Positions 1-8,902 of a stretch of 64,000 bases of DNA are shown piece after piece (within the stretch, counting starts at the first letter, position 1; each line of letters begins with the position of its first letter). The notes beneath the pieces are model-generated. The model had not been told where the DNA came from. It saw nothing but the letters and a program-made list of their open reading frames with translations, and did no database searches. This stretch comes from Flavobacterium gilvum (GTDB lineage: Bacteria > Bacteroidota > Bacteroidia > Flavobacteriales > Flavobacteriaceae). The position numbers and the translations under genes are program-made. The stretch spans positions 2,542,001 through 2,606,000 of the forward strand of contig NZ_CP017479.1 in assembly GCF_001761465.1 (NCBI RefSeq). The letters are read 5' to 3'.

Positions 1-2438
1 GGCGGACGCATTTTGAACCACGAAGTATTCCAGAATACAGGCAGAAAATGCATTTCTACTTCCTTTCCTTTTACCACTTTTCCGGCGGCGTTCAGGAATA
101 CTTTTCCGCCTTTATTCAATACTTCTTTGGCTTTGTCATCTAAGACCGTTGTGTAATAAATAGAGGATGCAGCAACCGGATTTTTTTCGGGATACACCCA
201 GAAATTCCAATCGTTGGCAAAAGTTGTAGCGTTTACTTTTACCTCAAGGTTTAATTTTGAGGCTTCTTTTATTTCGCTTAAAGCAAAAGAAATATTTCCT
301 GCAAATAGTCCGTTTCCGTTCTCGAAAGTTTTGGGTTCAAAACTGCCAGAAGCCATTAAATTTCCTTTTTCGTTTTTGATCGTCCAACTCAAAACGGCAT
401 TCTGCAAAGGTGTTTTCCCTGAATGAAAAAGAGCAATTTCGGCCTTGAAGGTTTCATTGTTGGTGTAAACAAATTTTGGAATCTCGGCCAATGGAACGGT
501 TTCATTACAAAAACGACTGTATTCTTTGGCGGTAACATATCCTTTTTCTTCAAAAAAAGCATCCAAAACGCCTACGAGTGCCGTTCCCTGTCCAGGGAAA
601 TCCTGTAATCCCAACATCTGGAATCCACCATAGTTGGGCGTTCTCAGCATTTTTTCTATTTCGTTTTTATAACACAAAACTTGCAGTTTTCCCGAGGCAT
701 TCAAAAAGGCTGCTGCCTGGTCTTCCATGTGGTGATCGCTCAAATCTTCGCGGAACATTTCAAAGTTTTTGGCTCTGTAAACACCGGTGTATTTTTTGAT
801 TTCATCAAAATTAGGGAAAACGCAGTATTGACCTATTTCGTGAGCTACAAAAGGCACTTTGAACTTGGCAATTCCCTCACTGAAATCCGATTCGGTTTCG
901 GGTATTTTTTCCCATTTTAATCCTCTCACACCGCCACGAACCTGGTATTCCGCATTTGGGACAATCGGCCAGCTTCCGCCCACGGACATTCCGGTGTAAA
1001 CGCGTCTGTTGTCTTTTTCTTTCCAGAAATTAACAAATTCGTTAAGGTATTTTACCTGATTTCCTGCCGGTTCATTCCCCGCAGACAGCATTGTGAACGA
1101 GGCATAATTGCCGTATTCTTTTGTCATGCGTTGGGTTTCATCGTATATAAATTTATCTACAGGCTGTCCTAAACCAATTTTCGGCCCATGATTTGGCCAA
1201 CTCGGGCCTTCAGGCTGTAAATAAAGGCCAATTTTATCGGCGGCAATAAATGCGGCTTCAGGAGGACACCAGGAATGAAAACGTACGTGATTTAATCCAA
1301 ACGATTTGATTTTCTGGAAAATTATCTCCCAAGCCTCAACCGTTGTTGCGGGATAACCCGTCAGCGGAAATTCGCAATTGTGTACCGTTCCGCGAAGAAC
1401 TACCGGAATATCATTTATCATAAACCGATTTCCTTCAATTCTGAATTCTCGCATTCCAAACTGAATTTCCTTCTCAGAAATGATTTCTTTGTCAGTCAGT
1501 TTTGCTTCCAAATGATACAAAGCAGGGTCGAATTCGTCCCAAGTTTGCATTCCTTTTCCAAAAGGAAGTTCGAGTTCAATTGTGTTTTCGGTTTGCTTGG
1601 TTACGGTTGTTTTTTCTGTAATTTCTTTAGTTTGGTCGATTTTCGGGCTGTTGAAACTTTTGGCAACAATGCTCAGTTTTCCCTCAAAATCCTTTTTCGA
1701 AGTGTTATTAATCGTGATTTTTACTCGGGCTTTTCGGTTTTTTACATCAGGATAAATCTGAACATCGTTTATGTAAACCGGAGAAGAGGATTCCAAGGCG
1801 ATTTTCCCTATTATTCCGTTCCAGTTTCCTTGTGTATGATCGGTGACGCTATGCGAATCAGGGCCAACATTAATCTCCTTGATGCGATTGTCGATGCGTA
1901 TGCTGATGCGTTGTTTTCCTGGAGTCAGAAAAGTGCTTAAATCATAAACATGAGGTGCTACGAGCGAATTTTGAAGACCTACTTCCTTGTTATTAATCCA
2001 AACTCGGGTTTCGATATGCGCTCTTTCCAGATGAAGCAAAATGCTTTTTCCTTTCCAGTTTGCCGGAATATTTACTTCTTTTTGGTACCAAGCCACGCCC
2101 ACATAATGCTTTGCAGGAGTCAGCCAGAAAGGGATGTGTATATTACCGGGTTGACGAAATTTTTTCAGTCTTGGAACAAAATAAAAAGAACTGTCATAAA
2201 TAGAACCCGTCCATTTTGTTTTCAGAGTGATATCGTCACCCTTTAAAAACTGAGCCATGGAACCAGGCAGTTTAATGTTATCTGCAAGATTCCTGTTGTA
2301 CCATTTTTCTGTGACGCCCACATCTTGTCGGTCTATTTCAAAATGCCAATCTCCTTCCAGATTTATTTCGTCTTTTTTAAAACTGCTTAAAGCAAAAAAT
2401 GATGCCAAAAGGAGACAGGCATAGATGTATTTTTTCAT
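1..2438 (-). CDS. Glycoside hydrolase family 2 enzyme (beta-galactosidase/beta-glucuronidase type), 3' part missing
   Basis: Open frame read leftwards from ATG at 2438 to the window edge without a stop (about 812 residues visible). It begins with a signal peptide (MKKYIYACLLLASFFALSS), so the enzyme is exported. The GH2 sugar-binding domain comes first (WHFEID near residue 30, VAWYQKEVNIPANWKGK near 125), then the immunoglobulin-like domain and a TIM barrel. The general acid/base is seen as E456 in the motif SAGNEPAGN and the likely nucleophile as E534 in VAHEIGQYC. The piece after the barrel (KGGKVFLNAAGK, then FWNTSWF) is the C-terminal region of long Bacteroidota GH2 enzymes. Substrate cannot be fixed from sequence; galactoside or glucuronide are both possible. 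It follows the GH35 gene on the same strand after a 352-base gap holding a palindromic repeat. Confidence 0.9.
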   Translation of the reverse strand, partial: MKKYIYACLLLASFFALSSFKKDEINLEGDWHFEIDRQDVGVTEKWYNRNLADNIKLPGSMAQFLKGDDITLKTKWTGSIYDSSFYFVPRLKKFRQPGNIHIPFWLTPAKHYVGVAWYQKEVNIPANWKGKSILLHLERAHIETRVWINNKEVGLQNSLVAPHVYDLSTFLTPGKQRISIRIDNRIKEINVGPDSHSVTDHTQGNWNGIIGKIALESSSPVYINDVQIYPDVKNRKARVKITINNTSKKDFEGKLSIVAKSFNSPKIDQTKEITEKTTVTKQTENTIELELPFGKGMQTWDEFDPALYHLEAKLTDKEIISEKEIQFGMREFRIEGNRFMINDIPVVLRGTVHNCEFPLTGYPATTVEAWEIIFQKIKSFGLNHVRFHSWCPPEAAFIAADKIGLYLQPEGPSWPNHGPKIGLGQPVDKFIYDETQRMTKEYGNYASFTMLSAGNEPAGNQVKYLNEFVNFWKEKDNRRVYTGMSVGGSWPIVPNAEYQVRGGVRGLKWEKIPETESDFSEGIAKFKVPFVAHEIGQYCVFPNFDEIKKYTGVYRAKNFEMFREDLSDHHMEDQAAAFLNASGKLQVLCYKNEIEKMLRTPNYGGFQMLGLQDFPGQGTALVGVLDAFFEEKGYVTAKEYSRFCNETVPLAEIPKFVYTNNETFKAEIALFHSGKTPLQNAVLSWTIKNEKGNLMASGSFEPKTFENGNGLFAGNISFALSEIKEASKLNLEVKVNATTFANDWNFWVYPEKNPVAASSIYYTTVLDDKAKEVLNKGGKVFLNAAGKVVKGKEVEMHFLPVFWNTSWFKMRP

Positions 2439-2790
2439 TGTGGTATTGTTTAACTATTAGTTCTTAGTGATTAGTCCTTAGTGATTATTCTTTGGGATAT
2501 CAGTGTTTTTTTTAACCCATTGGGTGAAATTATTTTTTACCACATAGAAACATAGAATTTATAGTGTTTAAAAAGACTTTGATAGTCGTTTTACTTGTCA
2601 CATAGACAGACTATGTGAAAAATAGATCTATTTCTATTATTTCTTTAATGATTTGCTATTAAATCTATGTTTCTATGTGGTTCGTTTTTTATTTAAAAAG
2701 AATCGAACCCAATGTGTTATAAAAGGCTTTCCGTTTTTTTGAAAGTATTTAGTATTAATAATTGTAAGCTAACTGCTAATCACTATCCAT
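2439..2790. other. Intergenic gap with nested palindromes, no gene
   Basis: No coding frame is supported. The gap holds a tandem pair of the word TTAGTTCTTAGTGA/TTAGTCCTTAGTGA from about 2457. TAGTGATTAG at 2465-2474 is mirrored by CTAATCACTA at 2776-2785, so the outer ends of the gap form a long-range inverted repeat. Inside lies the nested palindrome listed at 2539-2681. Confidence 0.7.
2539..2681. repeat. Nested intergenic palindrome, CACATAGAAACATAG family
   Basis: Outer arms ACCACATAGAAACATAGA (2539-2556) and TCTATGTTTCTATGTGGT (2664-2681) are an exact 18-base inverted repeat. Between them TCACATAG (2598-2605) and CTATGTGA (2611-2618) form a second perfect 8-bp hairpin with a 5-base loop built from the same word. 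The arrangement looks like a dispersed repetitive element and not a simple terminator, as neither arm is followed by a clean T-tract. Confidence 0.75.
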
Positions 2791-5136
2791 TTATTTTTTA
2801 ATCAAAAAGGAATTTGTTTTGATATAAAAATTATACAATTTAATATTTCCGGTACTGCTTTTATCAGTTCTCGGAAGGTACTTAAATCCTTTAATTTTAT
2901 AGTTCTGCCCCATATCAACAACCACCTGATGCGGATAAGAAATTTTATCACCGCTTCTGCTTGTTGACCAAATAGTGGACTCCTGCTGGTCGTAGATCTT
3001 TTCGGCAGAATGATTTCCAGACATTACTTCTTCGCTGTCGGCATAAACCATTTTCCATTGTGTACGAGGAATTAACTGGCCATCGCTACCGATTAATTCT
3101 ATTTCGGCTACGGTTGCGCCATTGTCTTTTGGATTTTGGGGAGTTACTGCTTCAAGACAAAAATATTGCCCTTCCAGTGTTTTTGAAAAAATCACTTCTT
3201 TCCAGCCTTGTCCAGCCGCAAAGGAACCAGTAGCAGATGGAACCTCTGACGAAAGATCAAGAGTTTCTCCTTTTTTGCGATGCAAAAGTGATTCATCAAC
3301 CATAATTTTGTCCAAAACAGGAACGGTCACACCCGAGATTTGAGCTTCTTTTGGTGTTTCCAAATCCAGAATTATAATTTCGTTTTGTCCTTTTTTTAGC
3401 CAACATCCAGGCATAAAGAGTGTTTGTTGCGGTCCAATTTTCCAATATCTACCAATATTATAACCGTTTACCCAAACCATTCCTTTGCCCCAAGTACTCA
3501 TGTCAATATAAGTATCGCCAACTTTGTTAAGATTGAATGTAGCCCTGTGCCAAGCCGGGCCGTTTGCTTTTCCTGTTTTGAATTTTAGTTTTTTCTGAAA
3601 ATCATATTCAACAGGGAAATTATAAACGTTCCAATTGGTCAGATTGACTGAATTGGATGCTAATTGTATTTCAACTTTTTCAGTAATTCCTTTTCGGTCA
3701 ATAATTTCTTTACCATAATTTACACGGCCATTTGCATCAACCAAAATATCGAGGACATCTCCTTTTTTTACCGCAGGCATATTGATGGTGTTTTCATCTT
3801 TTCGGCGATCAAGATTTCCTATAAGTTTTCCATTTACATAAATGTTGGCCCAGTCATGTACATTGGTAATTTTTAATTTAAAAGGAGTTGAACATTCAGG
3901 CAAATTTGTTCGATACAAAATTCGTCCCCAACCTTGGTCGAAGTCTTCCATTGGTTTTATATTCGATGATGAAATCGCTTTTGGTAGGTTTTCAAAAAGA
4001 GGTGCCGATTCTTTAAAAGTAATTTTAGGAATTGAAATTACCGGATAATTTACCGGTGGTTCTGGAATCGTTTCACCTGGATTCAGGTAATTTTTCAACA
4101 GTTCACGTACCGCATAGAATTTGTCTGTAGGTTGTCCTGCCTCGTTTATTGGAGCATTGTAATCATAGGAAGCGACCATGGAACTATACGGAGGCGAATT
4201 GGCACCGCCCCATTGCCCAAATGATGTTCCGCCATGCGCCATGTAAAGGCTGAACGAAATTTTGCGATCTAACATGTCTTTTAAACTACCGATAAAACTG
4301 TCTATAGAACGGGTTTCGTGCGCGCGTCCCCAATGGTCGAACCAGCCAGTCCAGTATTCACTACACATTTGCGGAGCGTTAGGATGTACTTCTGAGTATT
4401 TTTTGAACTGTTGCTCGATATTTGAACCAGCACCAAAGTTTAATGCAGTATAAACGTCATCCAACTCATAATTGAAGAAATTAGAATTCCAATCACAACG
4501 GAAAAGCTGTACTTTGTCGAATCCGGCAGAACGAATAGCATCTCTCACTTGCGTCATATAGCTGGCATCCTTTCCAAAAGAACCGTATTCGTTTTCTACC
4601 TGAACCATGATGATATTTCCACCATTTTGAATTTGAAGTGGCGCCAATTCTTTGCCTACATGCTGTAAATATTTGATGGCACGTTCCATAAAATAAGGAT
4701 CTGCATTAGTTCTCACCTGAATATCTTTTTTCTTTAGAAGCCACCAAGGCAAACCACCCATATCCCATTCGGCACAAGCGTAAGGCCCGGGACGCACAAT
4801 GCAGTACATTCCGTTTTTTTGAACCAGACGCACAAACTCAGCTACATCTTTTTGTCCTGTAAAATCGAATTTATCAGGTTGTTGTTCGTGAAAATTCCAA
4901 AAAAGGTAAATACAAATCGTATTCATTCCCATGGCTTTGCACATTTGAATACGGTGTTCCCAGTATTCGCGAGGAATTCTAGGGAAATGAATTTCGCCGG
5001 CACGTACGATAAATGGTTTGCCATTGAGCAGGAAGGTTTTTTCACCTTGAACAAAAGTTCCCTTTTGTCCAGTTTGTGCCCCGACACTCAAGGATATAAA
5101 AAAAACTAGGGTAAGAATGAATTTTGATATTTTCAT
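2791..5136 (-). CDS. Glycoside hydrolase family 35 beta-galactosidase
   Basis: 781-residue exported enzyme with a signal peptide ending about SLSVGAQ (residue 21). The GH35 TIM barrel follows, with the opening motif GEIHFPRIPREYWEHRI (residues 48-64), acid/base E183 in VENEYG and nucleophile E260 in CSEYWTGWFDHWG. Both catalytic residues are intact. Beta-sandwich domains follow, including the jelly-roll segments around WGRILYRTNL and the WVNGYNIGRYWKIGPQ signature. The last ~120 residues (AEKIYDQQESTIWST to the end) resemble an F5/8 type C or CBM32-like module, which could bind galactose. The family removes terminal beta-galactose from glycans. It sits between the DUF5107-TPR gene and the GH2 gene on the same strand; a terminator just upstream suggests its own promoter. 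Confidence 0.92.
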   Translation of the reverse strand: MKISKFILTLVFFISLSVGAQTGQKGTFVQGEKTFLLNGKPFIVRAGEIHFPRIPREYWEHRIQMCKAMGMNTICIYLFWNFHEQQPDKFDFTGQKDVAEFVRLVQKNGMYCIVRPGPYACAEWDMGGLPWWLLKKKDIQVRTNADPYFMERAIKYLQHVGKELAPLQIQNGGNIIMVQVENEYGSFGKDASYMTQVRDAIRSAGFDKVQLFRCDWNSNFFNYELDDVYTALNFGAGSNIEQQFKKYSEVHPNAPQMCSEYWTGWFDHWGRAHETRSIDSFIGSLKDMLDRKISFSLYMAHGGTSFGQWGGANSPPYSSMVASYDYNAPINEAGQPTDKFYAVRELLKNYLNPGETIPEPPVNYPVISIPKITFKESAPLFENLPKAISSSNIKPMEDFDQGWGRILYRTNLPECSTPFKLKITNVHDWANIYVNGKLIGNLDRRKDENTINMPAVKKGDVLDILVDANGRVNYGKEIIDRKGITEKVEIQLASNSVNLTNWNVYNFPVEYDFQKKLKFKTGKANGPAWHRATFNLNKVGDTYIDMSTWGKGMVWVNGYNIGRYWKIGPQQTLFMPGCWLKKGQNEIIILDLETPKEAQISGVTVPVLDKIMVDESLLHRKKGETLDLSSEVPSATGSFAAGQGWKEVIFSKTLEGQYFCLEAVTPQNPKDNGATVAEIELIGSDGQLIPRTQWKMVYADSEEVMSGNHSAEKIYDQQESTIWSTSRSGDKISYPHQVVVDMGQNYKIKGFKYLPRTDKSSTGNIKLYNFYIKTNSFLIKK

Positions 5137-5290
5137 GTTTAATTCTGGTTGCGATTAGTTAAGTGTCAAATCTACATTTACTTTATATTCTATCGAAATT
5201 ATTGGCAGATTAATTTTTTTAACTTTTAATTTTTTTTGTGATAGAAAAGTTGGGAAGGATTTTCTTTTTGATATTGTTTAAAAGAAATAA

Positions 5291-5321
5291 GCTAAGTGAT
5301 TCTTCCGAAGAATCACTTAGC
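5291..5321 (-). terminator. Hairpin terminator after the DUF5107-TPR gene
   Basis: GCTAAGTGATTCTT and AAGAATCACTTAGC pair perfectly over 14 bp with a 3-base loop. On the minus strand the hairpin is followed by TTATTTCTTTT, a usable U-rich tail. It lies about 30 bases past the stop of the 5350-8628 gene, so it should end that transcript before the GH35 gene. Confidence 0.75.
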
Positions 5322-5349
5322 CTTTAAAAAAAAATCAAATCGATAATTT

Positions 5350-8300
5350 TTATTCTAATGAGTTTAGCATTGCCAAATGCACCTGAACTCCCTGATGGTT
5401 GACATCCATTTTGGCAGCTTCAAGCAAATGTTTTTTTGCTTTGGCGGTATCGCCCAGTCCATAATTGCCTAACCCAATCATATAATGGCAATGGATTTTG
5501 TTGCGGAAAGTTAAATCATCATCCCAAATCAATAAATCAGGCAGAGATACCGCAAAATAATCGAGTTTTATGGTTTCGTCCAAATGTTTTTCTCCAAAAG
5601 CAATCAAGGAATCAAATCTTTGTTTGGCTTCTTCTTTGCGACCTAATTTTAGCAGAGCCAAACCTTGGTAATATATTTTATCAGGTTTTTGGTCATTATA
5701 AAAAATGGCGGCCGCAGGTTCTGTATTACCTTCTTTAGCTAGTTCCCAGAATTTTTTGGCTTCATCAATTTGTCCCAAACCTTCGTAGGCACACCCTAAC
5801 CAATAATGGAAATCATTTTCCTGGGCACCGGAAAGTTTGCCTTCGCCCAGATTGTCCGGATAAACCAAACATTCTTGCAATAACTGAATGGCTTTTTCGA
5901 ATTTTTTTTCAACCAAAAACTGCTTCGCCAATTCTACTCGTGCCAATTGATATTGTGCCGGAACTTTTCCTTCTCCACCTTCCCAAGGATGAAAAATACG
6001 ATTATCGATTAACGTAATTGCTTTGCTGAAATTCTTTAATTGGTTGCATAAGGTTGCATATTCGAGATAAACATCATCACGTTGCTGAACCAGATTGATG
6101 TGTTTTTCCAAAAATGCCAATCGTTCTTCATGAGGTCTGCAAAGACGCTTGTACAACTGATCCAACTCCATCAATATACGGGAATCCTTTGTGTCTAGTG
6201 CGAATGCTTTTTCAAGATATTGAACAGCTTTTTCTTCAAGTTGAAGCTTGTTGAAATACGCCAACGATAGATTTCTGAGTACCGTTGGAAAATTATCGCT
6301 TATTGCCACTGATTTTTCCCAACAGGCAATGGCTTCGGGATATTGGCGTTTGTCGTACCATAAATTTCCTAAATAATAAGCTGCTTTTGAATCTTTTGAA
6401 TTCATTTTTTGGGCAGTTTCCAATGCAAGAATGGCTTCCAATCGGTTAGGAAAACAATATTCAGGCGAATGGGAGGCTGCTTTTTCAAAGGATTCTTTAC
6501 TGTCTTTCTTTGCCAGACTTAATGCCCATCCCATATAGTAAAAGGTCATCGGGGTTGTTTTGCAAACTTTGGCACCACTTTCAAGTAGCAATACTGCCTC
6601 GTTATACATTCCGGCAGCAATATAATCCAATGCCACAATTTCATAATTATGGATTTCTCCACGCATAAGCGAGTGCATTTTTTCAAGAACCGAAGGAGTA
6701 TTCAATATCAGATATTCTTCGAAGTAACACCCAAAATTGAATAAGTCAATCTTCAACGATTCCACGATTAACGACAAGGCTTCGTTTTGTTTGCCTAATT
6801 TTCGCAGAATAGCTACTTTTAATGTTCGGGCTTTATGGTTGTGCCAATTACGGATTAATGATTTGTCAATTTCATAAAGCGCTTCGGTTAGATTATCATT
6901 AATACATGAAATCTGAGCGCAGCCAAAATATCCTGCATCTTGCATGGCGGCATTCCAACACGATTTATAAAAAGCAGTATAGGCTTCTTTATTTTTGCCT
7001 TGGTATTGCAGTGCAAGTCCCAGATTGTAGTGAGGTTCTCCATCATACGGATTCGGATTTCGCTGTAATTGTGTGTTGATTGCCGTTTGGAAATAACTTT
7101 CTGATTCGGCAAATTTCCCACGGCGAAGCAGCCAAAGTCCCATGGCGTTGTTGTTACGAACGTCCGAAGGGTCGCGTTTTAAAGCTTCTTGATAATAATC
7201 GGTGGCTTTGTAAGTGGCGTGGCGGTATTGTTCCAAATGCAGTCCTGTAAGGTACAATTGCTCGCAAGTTGATGTTTCTTCCGGAGAAAATGCTGGTTTG
7301 GCCGCTTCGGGAGTTGGTTTTGCATCTTGTTTTTCAGATTTGATACTCAATAATTCCCTTCCGCTTTTTGAATAAACAGACAGTTTTAAGTCGGATATAG
7401 TAACATTACCTACAATAATTTCACGTTCAAAAACCTGCTCAGGACTCAGGTCTAAAGTTTCCTTAAAATAGCCTTCGAGTTCTATTGTGGCTTCTTTTTG
7501 TAATGAAGTTGCAAAAATCTTTACAATAGCTTTGTCTCCTTCAATGTCGAGATTCATCAGTAAATCCTGCGAAGCATTTTTCACTACGCCGAGTTCGCGA
7601 TAAGGGAGAAAATATTGCGTAAATGTTTTTTCTTCATAGGGTTGCATCCAACTGAAATCAGGCTGATTGTCTGTATAGACACCCGCCATCAATTCGATAT
7701 AAGGTCCGTCCTCATCTGTTAGATTTCTATCCCAAGCTTTTCCAAAATCACCATTGCCCCACGTCCATTGTTTTTTTCCTGGTGAAATATGATGATTAGC
7801 CACGTGAAGCACACCAGCCTGAGTGTCGTTTTCATATCCTCCAACAAAATTGAACTCCGAATTTATCGCCATATACGAAGTAGGAACGGGGATGTTTTTA
7901 TAATTCGAAATGTCAACACCGGCAGAATAATCGACTTTGTAATAGGTTCCCGTAGCAATCGGGAAAGTAGAAACATCTCTTTTTCCATGGTCAAAGACTG
8001 CGTGAACATCCGGAGGAAAAACCGACTGATAATGTTCGTTTACTGCCACAGCAGGATTTGCCCACCATAAGAATGTTTGGGGAACAGGAGTTGGGTTGTA
8101 CAGTTTCCCTTTTATTTCGAGATAAGCTTTTCCGGGATGCAAAGTAAATCCTGCCATTCCTTTTTGATGAAACATTTTTTCGTTTTCGCTTACCCAAACC
8201 GTAATGCTTCCGTCAGCATTGTTTTCGATGGTAAAATCAACTGGCAAAAAGGTACTTGGGCGGTGGTGCTGTGGCCAGTTGAATTCGATTCCGCCCGAAA

Positions 8301-8628
8301 TCCACGGTCCTGTAAGTCCTACTAATGCAGGTTTAATTACCTGATTATAATAAATAAAATGACGTTGTTTTATTTTGTCATAAGCCATTTGAACGCGTCC
8401 GCCCAATTCTGGGAGAATCATTACTTTGATGTATTCGTTCTCCAGAAAAACGGCTTGGTATATCTTATCCTGTTTTTCGTCTTCAATTTTTTCTACTACG
8501 GGATAGGGATAAACGACCCCGCTGCTTCCCTGATAGACTCTTTTTTCGAGAAATATTGGGTTCTTTTCGGCTTTCCCAATTTCGTAGGTTGGGATGTTTA
8601 CTTCTTCTTGCCAAGCTTTTACACTCAT
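5350..8628 (-). CDS. DUF5107 domain protein with C-terminal TPR array
   Basis: 1092 residues, no signal peptide and no membrane segment, so most likely cytosolic. The first ~350 residues match the DUF5107 family (galactose-mutarotase-like beta-sandwich); visible marks are LPELGGRVQMAYD (about 74), GGIEFNWPQHHRPSTF (about 112-127) and a histidine/tryptophan-rich stretch NHHISPGKKQWTWGNGDFG. From about residue 450 to the end the protein is a chain of tetratricopeptide-like helices (for example YYQEALKRDPSDVRNNNAMG and AAYYLGNLWYDKRQYPEAIA). The family has no firmly established reaction known to me. Its mutarotase-like fold and position between a sugar symporter and GH35/GH2 enzymes suggest it handles imported sugars or oligosaccharides, but that is inference. 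Ends in a strong hairpin terminator. Confidence 0.85.
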   Translation of the reverse strand: MSVKAWQEEVNIPTYEIGKAEKNPIFLEKRVYQGSSGVVYPYPVVEKIEDEKQDKIYQAVFLENEYIKVMILPELGGRVQMAYDKIKQRHFIYYNQVIKPALVGLTGPWISGGIEFNWPQHHRPSTFLPVDFTIENNADGSITVWVSENEKMFHQKGMAGFTLHPGKAYLEIKGKLYNPTPVPQTFLWWANPAVAVNEHYQSVFPPDVHAVFDHGKRDVSTFPIATGTYYKVDYSAGVDISNYKNIPVPTSYMAINSEFNFVGGYENDTQAGVLHVANHHISPGKKQWTWGNGDFGKAWDRNLTDEDGPYIELMAGVYTDNQPDFSWMQPYEEKTFTQYFLPYRELGVVKNASQDLLMNLDIEGDKAIVKIFATSLQKEATIELEGYFKETLDLSPEQVFEREIIVGNVTISDLKLSVYSKSGRELLSIKSEKQDAKPTPEAAKPAFSPEETSTCEQLYLTGLHLEQYRHATYKATDYYQEALKRDPSDVRNNNAMGLWLLRRGKFAESESYFQTAINTQLQRNPNPYDGEPHYNLGLALQYQGKNKEAYTAFYKSCWNAAMQDAGYFGCAQISCINDNLTEALYEIDKSLIRNWHNHKARTLKVAILRKLGKQNEALSLIVESLKIDLFNFGCYFEEYLILNTPSVLEKMHSLMRGEIHNYEIVALDYIAAGMYNEAVLLLESGAKVCKTTPMTFYYMGWALSLAKKDSKESFEKAASHSPEYCFPNRLEAILALETAQKMNSKDSKAAYYLGNLWYDKRQYPEAIACWEKSVAISDNFPTVLRNLSLAYFNKLQLEEKAVQYLEKAFALDTKDSRILMELDQLYKRLCRPHEERLAFLEKHINLVQQRDDVYLEYATLCNQLKNFSKAITLIDNRIFHPWEGGEGKVPAQYQLARVELAKQFLVEKKFEKAIQLLQECLVYPDNLGEGKLSGAQENDFHYWLGCAYEGLGQIDEAKKFWELAKEGNTEPAAAIFYNDQKPDKIYYQGLALLKLGRKEEAKQRFDSLIAFGEKHLDETIKLDYFAVSLPDLLIWDDDLTFRNKIHCHYMIGLGNYGLGDTAKAKKHLLEAAKMDVNHQGVQVHLAMLNSLE

Positions 8629-8728
8629 TGCTTTATGTTTTTTATTGATATTTTTTTTTAATTCAGAATTAGCATTTTATTCAATGTTATTAAGCTGATA
8701 TTTCCTCTCAATATTTTTAAATCTAGTC

Positions 8729-8792
8729 CTCGCAAAGACGCAGAGACGCAAAGTTTGGAATCTATTTCTTTGCGTCTTCGCGCCTTTGCGAG
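8729..8792. repeat. Intergenic palindrome, CGCAAAGACGC family
   Basis: Arms CTCGCAAAGACGC...GACGCAAAG (8729-8753) and CTTTGCGTCTTCGCG...TTTGCGAG (8768-8792) pair over 25 positions with three mismatches and a 14-base loop. It is far more GC-rich than the flanking DNA. It lies between the MFS gene and the DUF5107 gene on the same strand; it could end transcription but has no proper T-tract on either side, so a dispersed palindromic element is preferred. Confidence 0.75.
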
Positions 8793-8902
8793 AAAAAAAT
8801 ATGCTTAACTGATGACATTGCGTTCTCGTTCGTTCGGGTTTACATATTTTATGTTTTTAGTTAAACTAAAAGAAAAAAAAGTCAAATTATGTTGATAAAG
8901 AA

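Noticed and set aside
1380..1940. 186-residue plus-strand frame
   Set aside because: Lies wholly antisense to the GH2 gene at 1-2438, whose catalytic motifs are intact; composition rich in Phe/Ser is typical of a shadow frame.
2457..2485. Possible CRISPR-like tandem repeat (TTAGTnCTTAGTGA)
   Set aside because: Only two short copies without spacers and no cas genes.
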